Assembly (NCBI GenBank): GCA_028293405.1
Contig: JAQGOW010000030.1
Span: forward strand, 1 to 5,335
Direction: 5' to 3'
Source: Verrucomicrobiales bacterium
Lineage (GTDB): Bacteria; Verrucomicrobiota; Verrucomicrobiia; Limisphaerales; Palsa-1400
Length of the DNA: 5,335 bases
In this document: positions 1-4,720 of the stretch, piece after piece
Numbering within the stretch: the first letter of the stretch is position 1
How the letters are laid out: each line of letters opens with the position of its first letter
Program-made: the position numbers and the translations under genes
The notes under the pieces: generated by a model
What the model was told of the DNA's origin: nothing
Seen by the model: only the letters and a program-made list of their open reading frames with translations
Databases searched by the model: none

Positions 1-738
1 CGCAACCTGATGCCGGATTTATATAACGGCCTCGCTGGTGTGAAAGGTACGGATGGTGCGGTATTGAAGCTGCCAAAATTGCTGAACGATAGGTGGCCGC
101 CGCTCGGCTCGATTCTCAGCGGCATCACGTGCGCCGGGGCGTTCGCAGCGTTCATGAGCACATTTAGTGGTCTTCTTGTCTCGATGACGGGCGCGTTGGC
201 GCATGATGTTTACGGTCGCATTCTCCGTCCGCAATCCACGGCCCAAGACCGCATGCGGATGTTCAAAGTTTGCGCGATCATCTGCGGCGCTGGAGCGGTT
301 TTGTTGGGATTGTTCGTCGAAACTTTTGAAATTAATAAAATGGTTGGATGGGCTTTCGCGATCGCGGCCACGAGCTATTTCCCGTTGCTGTTCCTGAGCA
401 CGTGGTGGCGCGGGATCACGATGAAAGGTGCGGCCACTGGAATGTTGTGCGGCGGGTTGCTCAGTCTTTCAACGGTGGTGAGCACGATGTTGGCCGACCA
501 GGCTGCATGGGCGAAACCGCTCTCGGAATATTACGCGATGCATCCGCTCCTGCGCATTCTCGCAGAGCAACCGGCAATCTGGGCGTTGCCGCTGGCAATT
601 TTTCTAATGATCGTTGTTTCCAAACTGACGGCAAGCGATGTACCCAAAGATATCCGCATGAAAATGTTGGTCCTGCACGCCCCGGAGAAACTCGGGTTGA
701 AACAGGAATACATCCACGAGGCCGAAGTCGGCCATTGA
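1..738 (+). CDS. Sodium:solute symporter (SSS family, acetate-symporter-like), C-terminal part
   Basis: The frame is open from base 1, so the true start lies upstream and only the last 245 residues are seen. A hydrophobic helix containing AAFMSTFSGLL (about residues 49-59) ending in ALAHDVYGR is the signature of the sodium-binding helix region of SSS transporters; its Ser/Thr cluster fits the Na2 site known from the family. Four more membrane segments follow (about residues 87-108, 114-135, 141-164, 190-209), matching the last helices of a 13-helix LeuT-type fold. The cytoplasmic tail (MLVLHAPEKLGLK, about residues 222-234) resembles tails of acetate/organic-solute symporters. It would be an inner-membrane Na+-coupled importer. 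The substrate cannot be read from this part. The gene ends with TGA directly against a palindromic element with a terminator-like hairpin. Confidence 0.93.
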   Translation, partial: RNLMPDLYNGLAGVKGTDGAVLKLPKLLNDRWPPLGSILSGITCAGAFAAFMSTFSGLLVSMTGALAHDVYGRILRPQSTAQDRMRMFKVCAIICGAGAVLLGLFVETFEINKMVGWAFAIAATSYFPLLFLSTWWRGITMKGAATGMLCGGLLSLSTVVSTMLADQAAWAKPLSEYYAMHPLLRILAEQPAIWALPLAIFLMIVVSKLTASDVPKDIRMKMLVLHAPEKLGLKQEYIHEAEVGH

Positions 739-826
739 GGAGCGCGGCATTCATGGCGGTTAAGCGCCATGAATTTTTTACGGAACTTGCAAAACTCGTG
801 TTGAAGCGGCGTGAACGCCGCGGTCC
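739..826. repeat. 88-bp palindromic element with imperfect terminal inverted repeats
   Basis: The left end (739-763) and the reverse complement of the right end (801-826) align over about 25 bases with five substitutions and one single-base gap; both begin GGA-CGCGGC-TTCA. Each end is also itself a hairpin: ATTCATGGCG pairs with CGCCATGAAT (749-758 with 765-774), and GCGGCG pairs with CGCCGC (806-811 with 816-821). The element starts at the base after the transporter stop and ends two bases before the distal ychF stop, filling the gap between two convergent genes. There is no ORF inside. It looks like a REP/MITE-type dispersed palindrome. That it is repeated elsewhere in the genome is inference, as only one copy is in the window. 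Confidence 0.6.
749..779 (+). terminator. Rho-independent terminator of the transporter gene
   Basis: A perfect 10-bp stem (749-758 with 765-774) with a 6-base loop GTTAAG is followed by a run of six T's (774-779), 10 bases after the transporter stop. It works in the + direction only, since no T tract follows it on the other strand. It forms the left half of the palindromic element at 739-826. Confidence 0.75.
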
Positions 827-828
827 TG

Positions 829-1932
829 CTACACGTTGAACTTGAACAGCAACACGTCGCCATCTTTGACGATGTATTCTTTTCCTTCCATGCGGTAGAG
901 ACCTTTTTCGCGCGCGGCGGCGACGGAACCTCATTTCATCAGGTCATCGTAGGCGACCGTTTCTGCTTTGATGAAACCGCGCTCGAAGTCGGAGTGAATA
1001 ACTCCTGCTGCTTTCGGTGCGGTATCGCCGTTGTGAATCGTCCAGGCGCGTACTTCTTTTTCGCCGGCAGTGAAATAGGTGCGCAATCCAAGTAAATGAT
1101 ACGTGCTGCGAATGAGGGCGCCGACGCCTGACTCATTAACGCCGAGTTCTTTGAGAAACGCATCGGCTTCTTCCTGTGACAAATCGACGAGATCACTTTC
1201 AATCTGGGCGCTGATCACGACCGTGTCGCACGAATGATGCGCCTTGGCGTATTCGCGCACGGCTTTGACGAAAGGATTCGCGTCCGCATTGGCGAGATCG
1301 TTTTCCTTCACGTTCGCGGCGTAAATCGTCGGCTTATCGGTGAGCAAATAGAACAGGCGCGAGATCGCTTTTTCTTCGGGAGTGAGTTCGAGGGTAATGC
1401 CTGGTTTACCGGCGTTGAAATGGGCTTCAAGTTTTTTGAGAACTTCAGCGTCGGCGATCGCGACTTTATCGCCGCGCTTGGCGTCTTTCGCACCGCGTTC
1501 GAGACGTTTTTGGACTGCTTCCAAATCGGACAGGACCAATTCGGTGGTGATCGTTTCGATGTCGCGGATGGGATCAATTGCGCCAGCGACGTGGTGAATG
1601 TCAGGGTCTTCGAAGCAACGGACGACTTGAACGAGGGCGTCGACTTCGCGAATGTGGGTGAGAAATTTGTTGCCGAGACCTTCACCTGCGGCAGCGCCTT
1701 TGACGAGGCCGGCGATATCAACGAATTCAACTGCGGCTGGAATGATCACCTGCGTCTTGGCGACTTTGGACAACGGTTCGAGACGCGCATCGGGCACGGT
1801 CACGATGCCGACGTTCGGATCGATCGTGCAAAAAGGATAGTTGGCGGCCTGCGCTTTGCGTGTGCGTGTGACCGCATTAAAGAGCGTGCTTTTACCGACA
1901 TTTGGCAGACCGACGATTCCAGCTTTGAGCAT
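829..1932 (-). pseudogene. ychF: YchF/OLA1-type ATPase with in-frame TGA near the C-terminus
   Basis: This is an Obg-related P-loop protein that binds ribosomes and prefers ATP. Motifs: G1 GLPNVGKST (residues 8-16), NYPFCTI with the Cys35 equivalent of the E. coli redox cysteine, G3 DIAG (72-75), NVKE (207-210; the NxxE variant linked to ATP over GTP), SAQIE (241-245), then the TGS domain from about residue 283 (LRTYFTAGEKEVRAW). Reading from ATG 1932, the frame meets TGA at 931-933 after 333 residues (end DDLMK). The same frame then continues for 33 codons to TAG at 829-831, encoding the conserved TGS end [18 protein letters not shown]. Without the TGA the protein would be 367 residues, close to the usual 363-366. 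A single base change explains it, as no frameshift is needed. Loss of the last 33 residues removes the final strands of the TGS domain, so the product is probably impaired unless the TGA is read through. If the interruption is ignored, the intact part is 931-1932. The Shine-Dalgarno is weak (AAAGAG just before ATG). Confidence 0.9.
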
Positions 1933-1940
1933 ATCTCTTT

Positions 1941-1969
1941 ATTCTAAGCACAGAAGCACGCCGTAACAA
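1941..1969 (-). promoter_or_regulatory. Candidate sigma-70-type promoter of ychF
   Basis: Read on the - strand: TTGTTA (1964-1969), a 17-base spacer, then TAGAAT (1941-1946), which match the consensus at 4/6 and 5/6 positions with ideal spacing. The -10 box lies only 8 bases from the ychF ATG. A start 6-7 bases downstream would leave a leader of one or two bases, i.e. an almost leaderless message. This comes from motif reading only, and the neighbouring bases could hold another promoter. Confidence 0.4.
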
Positions 1970-1990
1970 AGAGGAACTGCATTTAGGGAA

Positions 1991-2076
1991 AGTATTCAGT
2001 ATTCAGTGTTCAGTATTCAGGCCGCTTGCGCGCAGACGGCGTTCGCTGAATACTGAATACCGAATACTGAACACTG
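1991..2076. repeat. Long hairpin built from inverted heptanucleotide tandem repeats
   Basis: The left arm (1991-2020) is four tandem copies of AGTATTC (third copy AGTGTTC) plus AG. The right arm (2046-2076) is four tandem copies of CTGAATA (variants CCGAATA and CTGAACA) plus CTG. The arms pair over 30 positions with 27 Watson-Crick matches; one of the three mismatches can form G-U. The 25-base loop (2021-2045) holds a further GCCG/CGGC pair around the palindrome TGCGCGCA. The element sits between divergent genes and ends 3 bases before the start codon at 2080. It could be a dispersed palindromic repeat, a transcript structure covering the start region, or both. Confidence 0.85.
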
Positions 2077-2079
2077 GTC

Positions 2080-2397
2080 ATGAACCTGCGTGGCAAAAAA
2101 CTCGGCATCCTGATTTCTTGCCCGTCGGGCGAGCCGAATTTTTCACACGGCGTCCGCTTAGCGGAAGCTGCGTTGGCGCAGGAGGTTGATGTGTATCTTT
2201 ATTGCATCGACGAAGCGGTGCCGGGCATCAGCAACACGCGTTTGCAAAAGCTCAAGGAGGGCGGGCTGAAACTCTATGCGTGTGCCTATGGCGCGAATCG
2301 GCGCAACTTGCCGCTGAACGATGATGCGGTGTTCGCCGGGCTCACCGTGGTGAGTGATTTGATTGCGGCGACGGATAAGTTTGTGGCGTTCAACTGA
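2080..2397 (+). CDS. DsrE-family protein, TusD-like (105 aa)
   Basis: The protein opens with a Rossmann-like strand (KKLGILISCPSGEP, residues 6-19), a helix with HGVRLAEAAL (23-32), a strand VDVYLYCIDEAV (36-47) and the segment LKLYACAYGANRRNLP (63-78). This is the DsrE/DsrF/TusD arrangement, in which a cysteine after the third strand carries a persulfide; Cys68 here is the candidate. Cys14 and Cys42 are also present. It ends with a helix and a short strand (KFVAFN). At 105 residues it is slightly shorter than TusD (about 128). The ATG at 2080 is preferred because TGA lies in frame at 2068-2070; no Shine-Dalgarno is visible and the upstream bases belong to a hairpin arm. It is first in a three-gene operon. 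The sulfur-relay role is inferred from fold and cysteine position. Confidence 0.85.
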   Translation: MNLRGKKLGILISCPSGEPNFSHGVRLAEAALAQEVDVYLYCIDEAVPGISNTRLQKLKEGGLKLYACAYGANRRNLPLNDDAVFAGLTVVSDLIAATDKFVAFN

Positions 2398-2398
2398 T

Positions 2399-2749
2399 AT
2401 GACACCGCGCGTCCTTTTCATCGTCACGAGCGACCCTCGCACTAGCGGCAAACCTGCTGAAGCGATTCGAATTGCGGCAGGCGTTGGCGCGTGGAAGAAA
2501 ACCGAGGTGTCGATTTATTTGCGTGACGCGGCGGTGCTCGCGCTCAGCGAAGACACAGCGGACCTCGTGAATGAAGAAAATTACACGCGATATTTGCCAA
2601 TGGTCGCGGAAGTGCCTCATCGAGTGTTCGTGCAACAAGATAATCCGGCGCTGTCAGACTTAGGCGAGAGCGCGATCAAGTTTGAATCTTTGACCGACAC
2701 CGAACTGGCGAAGCTTGCCGCGGAACATCAATACATTTTGCGTTTCTGA
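2399..2749 (+). CDS. DsrE-like protein without cysteine, TusC-like (116 aa)
   Basis: The start ATG lies one base after the previous stop (TGATATG), the arrangement expected for termination-reinitiation; no Shine-Dalgarno is seen. Residues 4-10 (RVLFIVT) form the first strand. SGKPAEAIRIAAGVGAW (16-32) is a DsrE-type first helix, and VSIYLRDAAVLAL (37-49) is the second strand and helix start. Toward the end VPHRVFVQQDN (72-82) and the YILRF terminus look like further strands. The protein has no cysteine at all, so it cannot be the sulfur carrier. In DsrEFH/TusBCD complexes such subunits are structural partners of the cysteine-bearing subunit, and that role is inferred here. A start at 2363 would add 12 residues unlike the family and overlap the upstream gene by 35 bases, so it was not chosen. 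Confidence 0.8.
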   Translation: MTPRVLFIVTSDPRTSGKPAEAIRIAAGVGAWKKTEVSIYLRDAAVLALSEDTADLVNEENYTRYLPMVAEVPHRVFVQQDNPALSDLGESAIKFESLTDTELAKLAAEHQYILRF

Positions 2750-2750
2750 T

Positions 2751-2930
2751 ATGCGACACGTCCTGCACATCATCACGAAGAAGAACGATTCGCTGGCTCG
2801 AACTGTGATCGAACAGCAGGCGAGCACTGCTGACCAAAAGGTTCAATCGGTTGACCTCACTGCACCGGACGCCGATTACGACAAGCTTGTGCGCGAGATT
2901 TTCGAGGCCGATTCGATTGCGGTTTGGTGA
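2751..2930 (+). CDS. Small third protein of the DsrE operon, possibly DsrH/TusB-like (59 aa)
   Basis: The ATG follows the previous stop with one base between (TGATATG), the same junction as between the first two genes. The protein starts MRHVLHIITKKND, a strand and loop reminiscent of the LHxL start of DsrH/TusB. A helix (SLARTVIEQQ), a strand (KVQSVDLT), a second helix (YDKLVREIFEAD) and the terminal strand SIAVW follow. It has no cysteine. At 59 residues it is much shorter than TusB (about 95), so it is either a minimal half-domain partner or an unrelated small protein. Position, spacing and alternating strand/helix pattern support a genuine gene. A start at 2715 would overlap the upstream gene and adds nothing family-like. 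The stop lies 5 bases from the stop of the convergent gene, with no terminator hairpin between. Confidence 0.7.
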   Translation: MRHVLHIITKKNDSLARTVIEQQASTADQKVQSVDLTAPDADYDKLVREIFEADSIAVW

Positions 2931-2935
2931 TGTGT

Positions 2936-3832
2936 TTATTTCGATCGCGGCGATGCTAACGCGCCGGAGCCTTTCGACCACTGCGCGAACAACTTCTTCA
3001 CGATCTGATATTTTTCTGCGTTTTTCACCGGATCCTGGTGCGTGTAAACTTGCACCCCGCTGTTTGAGTTGTGCGCGGCAATCGTCGCGCGTTCACAATA
3101 GTCGGCTGTCGATGCGCCGAGCCGACTGTGGGCGGTAAAATAGATGTCGACGACGATGGGGTAATTCTTTCCAAGACGACTGCGAATCGATTGCACTTCC
3201 TCCTCGACGTGACTTGGATCTTTCAAATTTCCTCCGTGCGATTCGTCGCGATAGGGAAACAAAATTCCATCGAACAGTGGAATGTAATTTGTAATGAACG
3301 CGGGCGTGATTTGTTTGAAGTAAACACAGGGCACGAACATGAAATTGGGATTGATGCTGTGCGCGCCATCGAGGATGCCTTTCATCTTTTCCGGCGTGAA
3401 AAATTTTACGTTGTAAGGAAAGTCGTCGATGCTCCAGCCGATGAGATTCGGTTCCTGCAGGCTCAATTTTGCAAATTCAACGGCCCAGCGTTCGTAATCC
3501 ATGCGGAACGGCTCTGAGTATGCTTGAGTGCGCGGTGGGGATTCGGACGGCGGCACGAGGCTGGCCCAAACGCGCAGATGTTTCTCTCGCGCCAGCGGCA
3601 GAAAAACTTTCAAATCATCCCAATCCGTCGCCGCGCGATGAATCGCGAAGCTGTAGGAGTTGGCGTGTTGATCGAGCAATTGATTGATCAGCTCGTTGCA
3701 ATCGATCCGGCCGTTCGCCATGCGGGGCGCGTTGGAATAGGTGCCGAGATTTTGGCGAATGGCGTCGTGGCGGTCGGCGGCCCTGGCGCAAAATGCGGCA
3801 GCAATGAGTGCGATGCAAAAAAATTTCTTCAT
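2936..3832 (-). CDS. Secreted protein of unknown function, probable TIM-barrel glycosidase-like fold (298 aa)
   Basis: The start ATG (3830-3832) is chosen because it begins a clean Sec signal peptide: KK, then the hydrophobic stretch FFCIALIAAAF, then cleavage after ARA (about residue 18). A TTG at 3856 would add eight polar residues before it. The mature part alternates hydrophobic strands and helices in a barrel-like way: SYSFAIH, LRVWASLVPPSE, LIGWSIDDFPYN (about 131-142, paired aspartates at 136-137 at a strand end), FMFVPCVYF, FDGILFPYRDES, YPIVVDIYF and GVQVYTHQDP. Acidic residues at strand ends (DD136-137, the DES of FPYRDES, VVDIYF) resemble retaining-hydrolase sites, but I cannot name a glycoside hydrolase family or substrate. 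It would act in the periplasm or outside the cell. It is probably cotranscribed with the zinc-ribbon gene 51 bases upstream. Its ribosome binding site is weak. Confidence 0.85.
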   Translation of the reverse strand: MKKFFCIALIAAAFCARAADRHDAIRQNLGTYSNAPRMANGRIDCNELINQLLDQHANSYSFAIHRAATDWDDLKVFLPLAREKHLRVWASLVPPSESPPRTQAYSEPFRMDYERWAVEFAKLSLQEPNLIGWSIDDFPYNVKFFTPEKMKGILDGAHSINPNFMFVPCVYFKQITPAFITNYIPLFDGILFPYRDESHGGNLKDPSHVEEEVQSIRSRLGKNYPIVVDIYFTAHSRLGASTADYCERATIAAHNSNSGVQVYTHQDPVKNAEKYQIVKKLFAQWSKGSGALASPRSK

Positions 3833-3883
3833 GTCGTAAGGCGTAACCTGAGGCAAATACGGACGACTGACCAGCTGGAAAGG

Positions 3884-4573
3884 TTACCGTGGCAACTGAC
3901 TTTGGTAATCGATAGCGCCGCCGTATTTCTTGTAAGTCTCGTACGCGGTGTCAAACGCGCGCCGCCAACCGTTGAAATTGGATTGCGCGGCTTCAACTTC
4001 TTCCTCCACGACTTTGTATTGTGCATCGACGGCGTTGCGCATGCCCTGGCTCATTTGTTTGCCGTCATACATTTGGTGCAAGGCCGCGCGTTTCCGCATG
4101 GCAGCATCCAACGCATTTTTCGATTTCCACACGCTTTTGACTCGGTCCTGCACAATGACATCGGCCTGGTTCAACGCGCCGATGCGCTGGCTTTCGGCGG
4201 CTTGGGTTGCGGTGACGGTCGCGTCGTTTGATTTGGGGCGACTATCCTGGTTGCGCACGAAAGATGCGGCAGCCAAGCCAACTGCAATGACGACGAAAGG
4301 CAGCAAACACATCGCCACGATTTGCCAATGTTTAAACGTGCTGATGAACGCGACCAAGGACTGAAGCATTTGCGCCGGGTCGAAACGGAACGGTTGTTTT
4401 ACTTTCGGGCGGTCGCGTTCAAGTCGAAGGGATTGCTTAGCGGTGCCTGGCGGAAGTGCTGGAAAAGTGACGTTGCCCGAACACGAAGGGCACTGCACAT
4501 GTTTGCCGCAATAATCCTTGGTGTACTCAATGTGCTGGCCGCACCTTGGACACGACAGCTTATAAAGTTCCAT
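3884..4573 (-). CDS. Membrane-anchored zinc-ribbon protein with C-terminal coiled coil (229 aa)
   Basis: The N-terminus carries a zinc ribbon: CPRC (Cys8, Cys11) and CPSC (Cys28, Cys31), with an extra Cys22 between them. This treble of CPxC knuckles is common in Verrucomicrobiota and Planctomycetota membrane proteins. A basic linker (about 44-65) leads to one membrane helix (about residues 84-106, IVAMCLLPFVVIAVGLAAASFV), then a polar C-terminal domain (about 125-215) rich in Ala, Glu, Gln and Lys that is predicted alpha-helical and partly coiled coil. It ends with the Tyr/Lys-rich YETYKKYGG. The positive-inside rule puts the ribbon in the cytoplasm and the helices outside. The start is supported by a strong Shine-Dalgarno (AGGGGGAG, 4 bases before ATG). 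It is first gene of a pair with the secreted protein downstream. Function is unknown; a sensor or envelope scaffold are possibilities, not conclusions. Confidence 0.88.
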   Translation of the reverse strand: MELYKLSCPRCGQHIEYTKDYCGKHVQCPSCSGNVTFPALPPGTAKQSLRLERDRPKVKQPFRFDPAQMLQSLVAFISTFKHWQIVAMCLLPFVVIAVGLAAASFVRNQDSRPKSNDATVTATQAAESQRIGALNQADVIVQDRVKSVWKSKNALDAAMRKRAALHQMYDGKQMSQGMRNAVDAQYKVVEEEVEAAQSNFNGWRRAFDTAYETYKKYGGAIDYQSQLPR

Positions 4574-4577
4574 ATGT

Positions 4578-4585
4578 CTCCCCCT
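4578..4585 (-). promoter_or_regulatory. Strong Shine-Dalgarno of the zinc-ribbon gene
   Basis: On the - strand AGGGGGAG stands four bases before the ATG at 4571-4573. It is the only clear ribosome binding site in this window at a normal distance; the other starts have weak or no Shine-Dalgarno. It fixes the start of the zinc-ribbon protein. Confidence 0.7.
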
Positions 4586-4686
4586 GAAATTATCGCGCGC
4601 AGTTTAGCGGGAACGGATTGGATGAACAGAACATTTTTAGGAGGTTGTTTTAGAAAAACTAATGACCTCGCTCGCTCGCGAGACGC

Positions 4687-4714
4687 TTGTAAAGCCGTTC
4701 CTCGGGCGTATGCT
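4687..4714 (+). promoter_or_regulatory. Candidate promoter directly before the DUF6580-like gene
   Basis: TTGTAA (4687-4692) and TATGCT (4709-4714) are separated by 16 bases; each matches the sigma-70 consensus at 4/6 positions. The -10 box ends 6 bases before GTG 4721, so initiation at the normal distance would start the RNA at or next to the start codon. If the protein really starts at ATG 4622, this match is inside coding sequence and is fortuitous. Confidence 0.3.
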
Positions 4715-4720
4715 CCCAAC

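Noticed and set aside
829..933. Frameshift as the cause of the early ychF stop
   Set aside because: Codon-by-codon reading shows that the conserved end lies in the same frame as the upstream part; only one codon (TGA at 931-933) is abnormal.
931..933. TGA reassigned genome-wide to Trp or Gly
   Set aside because: The transporter and all three DsrE-operon genes end with TGA at sensible family ends, so TGA acts as a stop in this genome.
461..934. - strand open frame of 157 codons running from the ychF end into the transporter gene
   Set aside because: Its translation is Arg-rich and without motifs; the real continuation of ychF is in the frame that ends at 829.
1234..1947. Long + strand open frame of 237 codons opposite ychF
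   Set aside because: It lies antisense to a well-supported ATPase gene, has no family-like motifs, and is explained by codon bias of the opposite strand.
1991..2076. CRISPR-like array
   Set aside because: The repeat unit is only 7 bases, units are directly adjacent with no spacers, and the two blocks are inverted relative to each other; no cas gene is present.
2363..2398. ATG at 2363 as start of the second DsrE-operon gene
   Set aside because: It overlaps the first gene by 35 bases and adds Arg-rich residues unlike the family; ATG 2399 starts directly at the first strand and matches the next junction.
3833..3856. TTG start at 3856 for the secreted protein
   Set aside because: It would place eight polar residues before an otherwise textbook signal peptide and has no Shine-Dalgarno; ATG at 3832 is better.
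3524..4231. + strand open frame of 235 codons across the secreted and zinc-ribbon genes
   Set aside because: It spans antisense to two genes with clear signal peptide, zinc-ribbon and membrane features and shows no domain of its own.
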